From: Flectonema sp. DT1601
Lineage: Eukaryota > Euglenozoa > Diplonemea > Diplonemida > Diplonemidae
DNA: 64,000 bases
Reading direction: 5' to 3'
Assembly (NCBI GenBank): GCA_964019425.1
Contig: OZ025857.1
Span: 186,001 to 250,000, forward strand
Shown here: positions 11,563 to 21,849 of the stretch, piece after piece
How positions within the stretch are numbered: the stretch's first letter is position 1
Layout of the letters: each line of letters starts with the position of its first letter
Notes under the pieces: generated by a model
What the model saw: only the letters and a program-made list of their open reading frames with translations
Told to the model about the DNA's origin: nothing
The model's database searches: none
Translations under genes and position numbers: made by a program

Positions 11563-12726
11563 TTAGTTTTGAGCACTGTACAATGCAAAAGCAGGGTGCT
11601 GCAATGCCTGTTCAGCAGTAAGTCTCTCAGCTGGAGAGACGCAAAGCATAGAACCCAATAAACCAAGAACCTCTTCAGGAAGGTTTAAGTAAGATAGTTT
11701 AGCATGAATGCTATTTTGAGAAGTCTGATCCAGAGCTTCAATAATTAAAGGCATGTGAGTTTTATCATCCTCGATTTTAAATAGTGGTGTTCCAGTGAGC
11801 ATTTCATAAACTACACATCCAAGACTGAATATGTCTGCTGGGAATGACCACTTTTTATGACTAATTACCTCAGGAGCTCTGTAATACAAAGTTTGAATGA
11901 GGCTCGGCTTGTTGTCTAGCTCTCTGTATGAACATCCGAAGTCAACAACAGTAGTGTGATGAGCTGATCGGGTAGTAGTCCACAAGATGTTTTCTGGTTT
12001 AATATCACAATGAATGATTCCGATTGAATGCAGATTTCTTAAAGCCCACAACGTGCTGTAGGTAGACAGCAATACATCTCTTGCGGGAATTCCTTTCAAA
12101 TTAACCGACTGCAGCTCAGTGTAGAGCGATCCTCCACAAAGTGGAAACACAAAACATTTGTGACTCTCAACGAAAAATGTATCAAGCAACAATAACAATC
12201 CGAGAGAGTGACTGTAGTACCGACTGTTTGAATTGATATCAAGCATAATACCCAACTCATCCTCAGCATCTGACAGAGCTTCACTAGTTGCTCTGATAAC
12301 TTTTATTGCGACAACTGACTTGGTTACGAGATCAAGTGCGCTGACAACCATCGCGAAGGTTCCTTTCCCAATACGGGATTGAACTTGATAGCGATTGTTT
12401 AGAATAAATCCTGGAGTTGGAATGAAAAATCCTCTCTCATCAGTCGTTGCTGGACTTGGTGGTGGTGGCGTTGAAGGTTCCGAAATCGTCAAACTATCAA
12501 AAGCGATAGAATCTACCGATGCCCAACTACTACTTCTATCCAACTGACTTGTAGATCCACTCTCAACCCTTTTTAATCCAGTGGGTGATGACGGTTTAAA
12601 TCCACTCTGGACAGCTGCAGCATTCTTTTCTGTCTTGTTATTCAAACGACAAGACTTAATCAAGTGACCAGATTCTCCACATTTATAACACCTCTTTGAA
12701 GTTTGTTGTCTCTTTGTGTTTGTCAT
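11563..12726 (-). CDS. CCHC zinc-knuckle protein kinase, DYRK/CLK-like (CMGC)
   Basis: The 387-residue protein should phosphorylate Ser/Thr. Residues 13-26 form a retroviral-type zinc knuckle (C13, C16, H21, C26), usually an RNA- or ssDNA-binding module. A Ser/Pro-rich linker follows. The kinase domain starts near residue 113: glycine loop IGKGTFAMVV, catalytic Lys142 in VAIKVI, candidate helix-C Glu157, catalytic loop IIHCDIKPENIL (Asp241) and DFG (Asp262). The HCD form of the catalytic loop and the DFGCSY...YYRAPEV stretch point to the DYRK/CLK/PRP4 branch, but the first Tyr of the DYRK activation-loop YxY is missing. All catalytic residues are present and the C-lobe ends normally at LQHPAF, so the single exon looks complete. 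A zinc knuckle in front of a CMGC kinase is unusual and hints at RNA-linked signalling (inference). Confidence 0.9.
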   Translation of the reverse strand: MTNTKRQQTSKRCYKCGESGHLIKSCRLNNKTEKNAAAVQSGFKPSSPTGLKRVESGSTSQLDRSSSWASVDSIAFDSLTISEPSTPPPPSPATTDERGFFIPTPGFILNNRYQVQSRIGKGTFAMVVSALDLVTKSVVAIKVIRATSEALSDAEDELGIMLDINSNSRYYSHSLGLLLLLDTFFVESHKCFVFPLCGGSLYTELQSVNLKGIPARDVLLSTYSTLWALRNLHSIGIIHCDIKPENILWTTTRSAHHTTVVDFGCSYRELDNKPSLIQTLYYRAPEVISHKKWSFPADIFSLGCVVYEMLTGTPLFKIEDDKTHMPLIIEALDQTSQNSIHAKLSYLNLPEEVLGLLGSMLCVSPAERLTAEQALQHPAFALYSAQN

Positions 12727-13076
12727 TTTTTTTTCAATTCTTTTTTTTTTTTAATAATATCAGACAACGTAACAGATACGAATAGGGAGGGGGGAGGGAA
12801 GAGAGGGAGACACACTACTGTGAAAAAGTAAATGAAGAATTAAATAAAATACCACAACTAACATCACTTTATAACTACTTCCATTAAATAAACAACAAAA
12901 CCTATCACTTCCCCAAGTAGCACCTTATTGTGAGAATAGAACGCAATGACAAAAGTCAAAGGTGATTCCCAAATAAAAGAAAAACCTCCGCAAGAGTTCT
13001 ACTTCTTAATAAATGAGAACAGCCATCAAGGTCACTCGGAAGAGCTAACCCGTAGAAGGCACCAAAAAAAAAAGAA
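12727..13076. other. Intergenic region with G-rich patch and A/T tracts
   Basis: This 350-bp spacer separates two co-directional genes. It holds poly-T, a purine-rich stretch near 12786-12811 and AT-rich DNA. No gene is seen; it probably holds the 3' end of the upstream gene's transcript and the 5' leader of the kinase. Confidence 0.6.
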
Positions 13077-14585
13077 TTAATAAATAACAACAGCACTACT
13101 TTGATAAGTACCTGGGGGTGCAGATTGAGGTCTGATGCGACGATGGGGTTGATACAGAGGAACAGAATCAGGTCTTGTTGGTTGATGACACCTCGAAAAC
13201 ATTACTTCGGGTGTAACTGATAATGAACATAAAGAAGACAATCCTGGTGTTGCTGAAGCTGTCGATCTCATCACTTCATCTGGTCCCCACAACTCAGCAG
13301 CAGCAGAAAGAACTTCAGGTGTGTAACACACATCTGATAATGTCTTTCTTGAAGTACAACTTATTGAGAAATCAATTCCTCTTCTCGGGGGTTTCGCAAA
13401 TATCTCTGCCGCCTCTTCTGGTTCAGTCATTGCTGCAACACCCGCCTGACACCAAACTGAACAATTCTTTGTCACCGCATTGTACTGAGATACAGCAACT
13501 GCTGGTACCACAGCTGCTGCCCTGCAGCTGCTAATGTCATCAATCTGCTGTTGAAAGCGTGATAACAACAGGGTGCTCTTTGAAGATTCGTATTGCTGTG
13601 CTTTAATAAGTTGGTTTGCATGTTTTCGTTTTAAAACAAACAAAGACGACAAGAATATCTTCGATATTTGACTACGACAACATGACTCATCATTTACTAA
13701 TCTATAAAAAGATGATAAAGTGATAAGATGATATTTATAACTGGCTGGTTTAGGAGGTCCACAAGTCTTTATCGATTCAAGACTCGCACGTAAACGTTGG
13801 TACGAAGCGTGTTCCGCTGTTGCCAGTGATCGACGCTGAATTTGCATCGTCCTCTCAGTTAAAGACCATGCTTCTTGCAATCGAAATCTTCTGTTTCTTT
13901 TACTGCATGCGATTGCCTTGCGAAACATATTTTGGATCATTAGAACTGCAGTAGCTCTCATAAGCTGCCACGACCTCGTCTTTCTCCATCGAATTCTCAT
14001 TTTTGTGTAGCATTGTTGTAAAGTAGTAGCTGCCTTACGCTGTTGTATTATGATATTGTGTGTTGCCAGTCTCCATGGCTGTAGTACTGAGAGTCGTTTC
14101 TGAATGGCGAGACGCTTGTTGAGCAGGTCAGCTTGCTTTTGCATTTGAGTTCGAACTGTTGTCCAGAATTTCTGAAGTCTCTTCGCTGCGTTTTTCCATC
14201 GAAGGTGCTGTGCAGCAGCTGTTTGAATGAAGCATTTCCTCATAGCAGCTGCTCTTCCTATTCGTTGGAGATGTAGCGCAGCGCGTTCTATTATCTCACC
14301 GTAGTACTCTCTTTGTGATTCTCTTCTTTGAAGCTCGGCAATTAGCCGTGCGGTGTGTCCTTGAAATGGGTCTCGAGGTCGGCTTGCATCTGCATACCCA
14401 GGGTCCCTACTACCAGTTTGTAATTCCAATGCCGTTGGATCGAACGCACGCATAACATGACCAGATGATAGCCTTGGGTATCTATTTATCATACCTGACG
14501 TGTGTCTTCTAAAGATATTCCCATCGACCAACGATGAAGGCGATGGTGCCGTTGGAGCTGTTTCCCTTCTTACTTTTCGTGGCAT
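13077..14585 (-). CDS. IQ-motif-rich basic protein, function unknown
   Basis: I chose the ATG at 14583-14585 (protein MPRKVRRE..., 502 aa) because the frame above it opens only with a GTG seven codons earlier. Residues about 90-260 are rich in Arg, Lys, Gln and Trp, with degenerate IQ-like helices such as AALHLQRIGRAAAMRK, AATTLQQCYTKMRIRW and AVLMIQNMFRKAI, the pattern of calmodulin- or myosin-light-chain-binding arms. The C-terminal third is low in predicted structure and ends in a Pro/Arg-rich tail. IQ arrays of this kind are common in flagellar and cytoskeletal proteins, but no enzymatic or motor domain is present here, so the role is not known. An AG after ATCAG at 14627-14628 could serve as splice acceptor about 40 nt upstream. 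Confidence 0.8.
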   Translation of the reverse strand: MPRKVRRETAPTAPSPSSLVDGNIFRRHTSGMINRYPRLSSGHVMRAFDPTALELQTGSRDPGYADASRPRDPFQGHTARLIAELQRRESQREYYGEIIERAALHLQRIGRAAAMRKCFIQTAAAQHLRWKNAAKRLQKFWTTVRTQMQKQADLLNKRLAIQKRLSVLQPWRLATHNIIIQQRKAATTLQQCYTKMRIRWRKTRSWQLMRATAVLMIQNMFRKAIACSKRNRRFRLQEAWSLTERTMQIQRRSLATAEHASYQRLRASLESIKTCGPPKPASYKYHLITLSSFYRLVNDESCCRSQISKIFLSSLFVLKRKHANQLIKAQQYESSKSTLLLSRFQQQIDDISSCRAAAVVPAVAVSQYNAVTKNCSVWCQAGVAAMTEPEEAAEIFAKPPRRGIDFSISCTSRKTLSDVCYTPEVLSAAAELWGPDEVMRSTASATPGLSSLCSLSVTPEVMFSRCHQPTRPDSVPLYQPHRRIRPQSAPPGTYQSSAVVIY

Positions 14586-14986
14586 CTTTCCCTTTTTAAT
14601 ATTCACATTTCAATTTGTGGAAGTAACTGATTGCCGTAGAAATGAATATAAAAAGATGATTACAACGAAAACAAAAGAGTCTCCGTACAGGAATTTAACC
14701 TTTTCGATCTGTAAAGAACGACTAGTCAAAAATAGGCAACCACTTGTAATGGTATAGAAAAAGTGACAAACACACAAAAAGCGTACGTCAGATCGGTAAC
14801 TCGAGTAAAAAGTAAAAGAATAATAATTTCAGTGGGCAGCTGAAAATAAGAAGAAAAAAAAAAACAAGCAACACATCACAGAATAACAAAACCTATGCAT
14901 ACGACACAACAAGGAACATATTAGTACTCCTCCTCAAGGATATAATAAGAACTACTCATAATAAAGTCATAAGATAGACTCATCAA
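14586..14986. other. Intergenic spacer
   Basis: About 400 bp of moderately AT-rich DNA between co-directional genes. Nothing beyond likely leader and 3' UTR sequence is seen. Confidence 0.6.
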
Positions 14987-16606
14987 TCAAGTGTGGTTGT
15001 CCAGTGAAGGCAAACCAGAAAATCCTAGCGGACCAGAGTCCTTGTTATTAGGACCTCGTTTCTTCTTCTGCGTATCGTTAATTTTTGTTTGTTTTAGTGT
15101 CGTGACTAGGAGTCTTTCTCTTTCATCAAGGGCTGATTTGAAAGCTACGAGGCGTTTTTTGTATCGAACAATGCGGTCGTGTTGCTCTTCTGACTCTTGA
15201 CTGCAAACTACACGTTGAGCGCGTTCAGATTTGAGTTGTTCTTTGAGATCTTCAACGGAATTCTTACAACCTTCCAGCTCAGCTTCAAGAGCTGCAATAT
15301 GTTTCAAACATTCGTGGAGCTCTTCTCTCAGTTGAGGAATAATCAGAGAATCTTGCTCTCCCTGTTTTGAGCATTGCAACCACGCGATTCTAGCTGCGAA
15401 TTGTGTCTGCGTCGTCTCGCCATTATTACCATCGACTTCTCCGTCGTCTGATGAACTACCTCGAAGGGTTTCCTTTAATAATTCTTTATTGGTTGATTGT
15501 AATTTTGTAATCTCTTTTTCTTGCTTTTGAAGGTTTTCATTTAATGCCTCGACTTCACATTGTAAGATACAGATGGCTTCATCATGTTCGAGTCGTTCTC
15601 GTTTTCGGTCTTCTGCTTCGGTTCTACAAACATTCGAGTAGGCTGCCAGACACTTACTCAGAGCAGCTAATGATGTACTGCAATAGTTGATTTGATTATT
15701 TACGAGAGTCTGTTCTGGACATACTTCTGTACGTCGGTTGAGAGATAAGTCGACAGAGAAATCTGTTTCTTCTTTTTGAAGTGGTTCGCATATGGGTATC
15801 ACGTAACCTGGTGCACTTGGAAGGAATAATATGGTACTGGAAAACACTGCTTGAGCTGCCTCTAAGAACATCGTTACTTGATTCCTCTCAGCAAACACTA
15901 ATTGATTCCAACTGCTAGTCGCCGCAGCTACAAAATTCAAATCAGAATCATTCTTTACTCTAAAAGCAATTTTCATGTGATTTAATTCCATTCTCAAGTT
16001 CTGAACTCTTTCTTTGATGTCGATAAGACTTTTTTCAACAATTCGAATGACATCTTTTCGTCTATCAGACCGATCTAACAAAGCGTAATAAGCAATCTTT
16101 TGATTTTCTAATAAAGTTGATTTAGCCTTAAGTTGATTATTTAAAAAAGCTACTTGTTTTCGCAATTCTTCGACGGAGTGTTCTCCTTCAGGTCCACATT
16201 CTTCTCCAACAGCAACGTATTTGATGATTAGCTCTTTCGATTGTCGTTCTAATTCGTTTGTGACTAATTGTTCGAGGTCAACGAGTTGTTGGTTTTTGGT
16301 CTTAAGTAGAGCTTGGAGTTCTTTCATTTTTTGCTCATTTCGCATTCGACTGATGTGTTCGTGTCTCTGCAGTTGATGTAGTTGCTCATCTCTCTTAGCT
16401 AAAAGCTTATCAGCTATGTCTAAATCTTTTTTTAAATCCTCAACCGTCATAGCTGTTTCAAAATTATCTGGTACACCCAAAGGTGTCTCAGGAGTTTTCA
16501 ACACCATTTTCATCTTCGCTCTATGCCATAGGTCAGTACTTAGACTTTCAGTATCAGCGACTTCCTCACCACAGGGTGGCTGAGCTACACAATGCCTCCT
16601 TAACAT
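14987..16606 (-). CDS. Coiled-coil protein, function unknown
   Basis: The 539-residue protein begins with a short Cys-containing stretch. From about residue 55 it is dominated by heptad-rich helix: residues 55-150, 160-230, 355-410 and 430-510 carry regular Leu/Ile spacing with Glu, Lys, Gln and Arg between. A less helical section around 240-330 contains a hydrophobic patch (AVFSSTILFLPSA). No catalytic or binding motif is visible. It could be a flagellar, basal-body or Golgin-like scaffold; sequence alone does not decide. The start is preceded by ACTTAG at 16630-16635, a possible splice acceptor about 24 nt upstream. A run of seven C lies in the short leader. Confidence 0.8.
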   Translation of the reverse strand: MLRRHCVAQPPCGEEVADTESLSTDLWHRAKMKMVLKTPETPLGVPDNFETAMTVEDLKKDLDIADKLLAKRDEQLHQLQRHEHISRMRNEQKMKELQALLKTKNQQLVDLEQLVTNELERQSKELIIKYVAVGEECGPEGEHSVEELRKQVAFLNNQLKAKSTLLENQKIAYYALLDRSDRRKDVIRIVEKSLIDIKERVQNLRMELNHMKIAFRVKNDSDLNFVAAATSSWNQLVFAERNQVTMFLEAAQAVFSSTILFLPSAPGYVIPICEPLQKEETDFSVDLSLNRRTEVCPEQTLVNNQINYCSTSLAALSKCLAAYSNVCRTEAEDRKRERLEHDEAICILQCEVEALNENLQKQEKEITKLQSTNKELLKETLRGSSSDDGEVDGNNGETTQTQFAARIAWLQCSKQGEQDSLIIPQLREELHECLKHIAALEAELEGCKNSVEDLKEQLKSERAQRVVCSQESEEQHDRIVRYKKRLVAFKSALDERERLLVTTLKQTKINDTQKKKRGPNNKDSGPLGFSGLPSLDNHT

Positions 16607-16846
16607 GTTTTTAATTTCATTCGGGGGGGCTAAGTCTGTATAGTAAAACTAATGTAGTTTATTCCATTTATATAAAATAAAGCAACTACTTGCAATGAAA
16701 GAAACAGTTACAAAGATACAATACCAAGAGTTAAGTAACTCTATTTTTAAGTATAAAAAGATGAAAGAGAGGATTTAGAAATACAATATAAATAATAAGT
16801 CTATCAAAGTAATAATCTATAGCAGAATCAATATGTAAAATCAAAG

Positions 16847-17566
16847 TTAACTATGATACGGAATATCCGTTCTGATGTACATAAATAGATTTCCAGGTTC
16901 GTTAGTCCACTCTACGTCACCAGACCCCCACTGAAATTTTGTTTTTTCGAAATATCTATTTGAACCAGTGTTGTGTCTATCAACTACCAAGTCCTTCATT
17001 AAGAATATTCTACAGCCGGGTTTCAGACGGTACAGCTGACCCAGTAGAAAGACATCAACTTCTAATGAAAATAGTAAGTTTGTACACCACAGAATATCAA
17101 TTGTATCGCATAATAAAGGAAGTTGTTGTCGTAAATCACCTTTAATATAATCGACCTTTGGCTTAGTAAGATTGTATTCATTGCGGTAGGCAGCAAATTT
17201 ACTTTCAGCTTCGATTGCAACGTCTAGGTTGCAACCGACAAGTTCGATTCCGGTGCAGTGACATCCAAAGCGGGTTGCAACATGAGCCATGACATTACCA
17301 ATACCACAACCCGCATCAACAAAGTGATCCTCAGGTGAGGCATTCATCATGTTCATAATTCTGTTTATCAGTGGATCCATGATAAATTTTGGACACTTTG
17401 CCCATGACAAGTTCTTTCTTTTCTTCTCACAAGAGTTATACACCTTCGTCTTAATGATGGCCATTTCTTCCACTGTTGGAACCTTACTCTTCGATACTTT
17501 CTTCAATGTTTTTCCACTAACTTGAAGAATACCTTCAGATTGTTTGTGTATCAGCGTCTTCACCAT
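16847..17566 (-). CDS. DOT1: DOT1-like histone lysine methyltransferase
   Basis: I place the start at the ATG at 17564-17566 (MVKTLIHK..., 239 aa). The earlier in-frame ATG at 17599 lies inside the tract ending CTCTCAG (AG at 17588-17589), a likely splice acceptor. The Rossmann methyltransferase has motif I VDAGCGIG (residues 83-90), motif II GIEL (106-109), and CTNLLFSLEVD (161-171), matching the VNNFAFGPEVD block of DOT1, followed by LKPGCRIFLMKDL. Near the C-terminus WGSGDVEWTNEPGNLFMYIRT matches the DOT1 end block around SVSWTGKPV. DOT1 enzymes methylate histone H3 at Lys79 (Lys76 in trypanosomes) using S-adenosylmethionine, in the nucleus. The protein is only the catalytic core, like the compact trypanosomal DOT1A/DOT1B rather than the long animal enzyme. 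Target and product state cannot be read from sequence. Confidence 0.85.
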   Translation of the reverse strand: MVKTLIHKQSEGILQVSGKTLKKVSKSKVPTVEEMAIIKTKVYNSCEKKRKNLSWAKCPKFIMDPLINRIMNMMNASPEDHFVDAGCGIGNVMAHVATRFGCHCTGIELVGCNLDVAIEAESKFAAYRNEYNLTKPKVDYIKGDLRQQLPLLCDTIDILWCTNLLFSLEVDVFLLGQLYRLKPGCRIFLMKDLVVDRHNTGSNRYFEKTKFQWGSGDVEWTNEPGNLFMYIRTDIPYHS

Positions 17567-18038
17567 CTTTTTTGTTGAATAAATCAACCTGAGAGACATA
17601 AAATAAATATTATAAATAGCTGACAGGTAATGATAATAATAACTCGTGTGAACATCATTCTGTAGTAATGTAAAAGATGTTTAGCTTTTTTTTTTTTTTT
17701 TTTTTCCCAAAACACCGGCGGATATCTTCAATTCAGATTACACTGACTTCCTTCCTTCCTTCCTTTTTCTTTTTTCTTATTTGAAACAATTTCTCTCATC
17801 AGAAAGAGGGAGGCATCTCGGAAGATTCAAAAAGTCTTTAGTCTTTGACTCCGTTATCCTCCGGTCTGTCGATGTGCACAACTGCGGTGAGGTTAGACGA
17901 GCACCGCGACTGATTTTGAGTATGCGTCTCAGAATTCAGTCACCTTGTAAACTTCAATTGGATAGGAAACTGGTTGCTTCAATGGCAACCAGCTTCGACA
18001 AAGGGGAGGTGAAATCAGAAAAAATCAAAGGGTAAATC
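17567..18038. other. Intergenic spacer with TTCC microsatellite
   Basis: This 470-bp spacer holds the acceptor and leader of the methyltransferase gene, a T-tract at 17687-17705 and about four TTCC repeats near 17749-17764. The 84-aa plus-strand frame over 17781-18035 has no recognisable feature. Confidence 0.6.
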
Positions 18039-19103
18039 TTAACGAGAAGAGGTACCACCGAATGCAGTAGAGGAATGACTTCCGCCACCACCTCCACTGC
18101 TGCCTCCTCCACCACCGCTGTAGCCGCCGCCGCCGCCTCCGTAGCCACCAGAGAATCCGCCTCCACCGTATCCGGTGTTGTAGTGGTTTCCGTAGTTAGT
18201 GTTTGCGTAGTTTCCTCCTCCCCATCCACCGAGAAGATAGCCGAGACCAGCACCAGTAAGAAAGTTAGTCCATCCTCCAAAAGCCTGTTGTTGCGGTGGC
18301 TGCTGTTGGTTAGGCGTCTGAGTCTGAGTGTATGAGCCCCCATATCCAGAAGTCCGGGTGCCTCCACCTCCACCACCACCGTAGCCGCCTCCACCTCCTC
18401 CGTAGCCACCTCCACCACCGCCATAACCTCCACCGCTACCGTAGCCTCCCTGTCCTGGTGCACCTCCAGTTGGTCTGCCACCGACATTCTGACGGTTTCT
18501 AAAGAATAACATGTAGGCGAGAAATCCGCAACCACCTAAAAATAGAATCCAACGAAAGGACGATGAAGACCTTGAACCTGGAGGGTCGTAAGCGCCTGTT
18601 CCATAACCTTGACCTGAGCTGTAGCTATTGTAGTGGCTTTGTCCGCTGTGCTGCTGATGTCCACCACCGTGCTGTTGGTACCCACCACCGTGTTGTTGGT
18701 ACCCACCACCATTATTGTATCCACCATTAGATTGTTTGTAATTGTTATTTGATTTAATTGTGTACTCAACGCCACAGCTGCCTTCCAAAACATACGGGTC
18801 ACCTTTATGGGAGTATCCCTCACAACCTACGTTAACACTTCCTAAAGTGTATTGCTTATCCATCTCTGGATAGGCCGTGCATTTCCATTGTACGTTGCCC
18901 TGTGACTTCCCGACATTCTCACATTGCATAAAATCAATTTGAACTGAATGACAAGGCCCTCCAATACACGACAATTGCGGTACAGGAGACGACCTGCTTC
19001 CAGTTGTCATTCGTCCATCGTACAATATCAAATTCCTTTCACTCTCAAGTAACACTTGAGAGGCTGCTAAACCCACCATCATAAATAAAATTGCTTTGTT
19101 CAT
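18039..19103 (-). CDS. SARAF: SARAF-like ER membrane protein
   Basis: SARAF (TMEM66) sits in the ER membrane and, in animals, slows store-operated calcium entry. The 354-residue protein has a signal peptide (about 1-16) and a Cys-rich luminal domain. Within it, LSCIGGPC, FMQCENVG, WKCTAYPEMDKQYTLGS, VNVGCEGY and YVLEGSCGVEYTI follow the SARAF family order, including the hallmark CEGY and SCGLEY-type blocks. A Gly/Gln/His/Tyr-rich linker comes next, then one transmembrane helix (about 185-201, WILFLGGCGFLAYMLFF). The cytosolic tail is a long Gly/Tyr repeat region with a hydrophobic GAGLGYLLGGW patch, also typical of the family. Exact calcium-related function in a protist is inference. TCAAATAG at 19119-19126 may be the splice acceptor 16 nt upstream; a run of 22 C lies about 90 bp upstream. 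Confidence 0.88.
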   Translation of the reverse strand: MNKAILFMMVGLAASQVLLESERNLILYDGRMTTGSRSSPVPQLSCIGGPCHSVQIDFMQCENVGKSQGNVQWKCTAYPEMDKQYTLGSVNVGCEGYSHKGDPYVLEGSCGVEYTIKSNNNYKQSNGGYNNGGGYQQHGGGYQQHGGGHQQHSGQSHYNSYSSGQGYGTGAYDPPGSRSSSSFRWILFLGGCGFLAYMLFFRNRQNVGGRPTGGAPGQGGYGSGGGYGGGGGGYGGGGGGYGGGGGGGTRTSGYGGSYTQTQTPNQQQPPQQQAFGGWTNFLTGAGLGYLLGGWGGGNYANTNYGNHYNTGYGGGGFSGGYGGGGGGYSGGGGGSSGGGGGSHSSTAFGGTSSR

Positions 19104-19194
19104 TTTCGTAGAATACCCCTATTTGATAAATTAAGTTATATATTTGACGAATCAAGCAGCCTGATTAGCCAAATAATGTTCCTATTGCTGTTAA

Positions 19195-19216
19195 CCCCCC
19201 CCCCCCCCCCCCCCCC
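19195..19216. repeat. Run of 22 C
   Basis: This is the only long G/C homopolymer in a window otherwise full of A/T tracts. On the gene strand it is a G22 run about 90 bp upstream of the SARAF-like start codon. Confidence 0.95.
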
Positions 19217-20264
19217 TCTGTATTAATATAAAGTTGTTATATCATTTTAATATCATGAATTTATGAAGTAATGTTCTCCAATCTGTATTGTTCACACATT
19301 ATGGAGGGTAAGGGGTACCAAGGGAACCTATAGTGAGGATGGGTACGACAAAAAAGAAAATGGGGGTGAAAAAAAAATAAAAAGGAAAAGGGGGGAAGGA
19401 AAAAAAAAAAAAAAAAAAAAATGAATGGAACAAAAAAATCAATCCAACTTCACTTATGTGAAGAACAGAAATGATGACAGTCGCATTGGTTTTTTGTCGT
19501 TGTTTTTCATTTTTTTTTTTTTTTTTTCCCTTTCCCCACGTCGAACACCGACCCAGACTACACAACAATAAGAAATTTGAAAATGAGGAAATGGATGGTT
19601 TTATGGAATTTAACCCAAAAAAAAAAAAAAAAAAAAAAGTGAGCAAATTTATCTTCTTTCTTTGCCCTATCATTTTAATACACAGAAATAGAAGCCTGCG
19701 TTGCTGCATGCCTCTAACAAAAATTAATTCACAACAGAGAGAATCGACGCGGGTTTCGTAGATCACTCCACAAGCCTCGCTAAAAACACAACTGATTTTT
19801 TTTTTTTTTTTTTTTTTTTCCCTCCCCCTCCCACCCTCTGCGATTCCCCCCCCATCTTTTTTTATTTACTTATCTCATATCCTAACAGAAGAAAGCAAAA
19901 AATTAAAATAGCGATAGGGAAGAAGAAAAATAAAAAAATGAATTTTTTTTTTTTTTTGCTTTTTAACGCAGCAAAAAAGGGCACACGCTAGATGGTGGAG
20001 AGTAACAGGTTGCTGCATTGAACGGCCATGCAGTAAATAACAAGAGTATTTTATTTTTTATTTTATTTATAGTAATGTGACTAAAAGGCAGGTAACGAAT
20101 GGACGGGATTTTCAGAAGCAAGTGAGTGACTGAAGTCGACTAACACGTCTGCAGAAGCAGAAGGTACTTCCAACTACGTAAAGAGAGCCACAACAGAGCC
20201 ACCCATCACAGCAGTTGTCTGGTTATACTCTCAAGACACTGCAATAGTAATTCTGAGAAAAAAA

Positions 20265-20295
<31 letters not shown>

Positions 20296-21217
20296 GGGAG
20301 AGAAAAATCAGCGAGGGACGTTAGAAAACAATTAACGAAAATGCAAGCGACGAACAATTATTTTCAACAAAAAAAAAAAAAAAACACAACAAAAAACACA
20401 AAAAAAAAAGGGAGCAAAAGAAACCGAAGAGTTCACTATTGCTAAATGGGGTGGGGAGAGAAGAAAGGTGCTGATAGAGACGTTAAATTTTTTTTGTCAA
20501 TCGAACCGCAAGTTCAGTACACCGTACAAGTGAAGCAACCTGCAATATTCATTTTTTTTAAAGAGAAAAATACTATCCAGCAGCAATAATTAAGTTGATA
20601 AGGGGAGGTGATGGTAATAATCAGATAGTTCCCACCACAAGAGATAAATCGGAAAGTTATCTGAGTGGACGTTGCACAAAGAACATTACGTTTCATAAAT
20701 ACGACAAGATAATAATAAGATCACATTATTTTTTTTATTTATTGCTTGAATTCGCTGTTGATCCGCAAAGCAAAATCTTCACAAAAGTGAAGAAGTCACG
20801 TACGGTTTGTTTTGATATCAACAGTTACTTTTGAAAGGTTTTCTTTTTTTTAAACTATGTCACCCAACGGGGAGCTCCGACTGACAACCTTACACACCCA
20901 CGCTACAATTTCTTTTTTTTTTCTTATTTGCAGATAGAGAACATAATACCAAGTGGTTCTCGAGGAACAATTAAGTGACCTAAATAGACCATCAGTAAGT
21001 TATCAACAGACTCACACCGCATGCACGAAATATGTAGCAGGACTTTGCCGAAGGTAATTTCATGCTGAATCTCCCAGGTTGGGTGTATTTTGTAATTTTT
21101 TGACATTTGAGAATGTAGGAACAAGAGAAAAAAAAAAAAATGAAAAAAAAGTCCCGACAATTTGTCATGGAAAGCAATTACGCACTACCAAGTCCTAACT
21201 CAATCATAAAGCTAACA

Positions 21218-21254
21218 CTGAGGGGCTGGATCTACCTTGTGTGGTAGCCCTCAG
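21218..21254. other. Hairpin
   Basis: CTGAGGG (21218-21224) pairs with CCCTCAG (21248-21254). Inside, CTACC and GGTAG pair around a TTGTGT loop. It sits in a GC-richer island (21190-21350). It could be part of a small RNA gene or a chance structure. Confidence 0.35.
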
Positions 21255-21817
21255 GTAGTCTTCTGCTGAGTCAGGCATGCAGCAACAAAAGCTTACAGCA
21301 TCTTGGTTTGCACGAATACCGCTTATTTTATTGTAAGAGCGGCGCCGTATGGGTTAGGAAACAGAAGAAAAAATGAAAACACCCTTTCAAAGCAAGTGTT
21401 TTTTTTTTTTTGCAAAATTAGTGCAAAATGATTTGTCGGTAGAAAAGGAAACAAAAAAAAAAAAAATATATCACTTGTAATTAATTTCTTGACAACTCAA
21501 GAAAATAAAAGTGAAACAATAATATTGCCGATAATTTTAAATCAAGGTAGGCATCAACTATCTGTGCCAACAGGCAGAGATATTCAAAGCCAGGCTTAAC
21601 ACGATGGTTGCACAAAGTTTGCGTACATTAATTTTTTCCTCCATATTGTCGGAATGCGGGGAAAATGTTCAACGCAAAAAATTTAAAAAAAAAAGATACA
21701 AATAAGAGATTTGTGTGAAGAAGTTAAACTTCTGAAGTAAATCACCTCATCAGGCTGTCGATTTGTCGGTAATTAAAAAATAGAAATAACGAAGTCTGTT
21801 TGCATCAGTGGAAGCTT

Positions 21818-21849
<32 letters not shown>

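Noticed and set aside
16939-17145. Plus-strand frames opposite the methyltransferase, kinase, coiled-coil and TMTC genes
   Set aside because: They are antisense shadows of convincing minus-strand genes.
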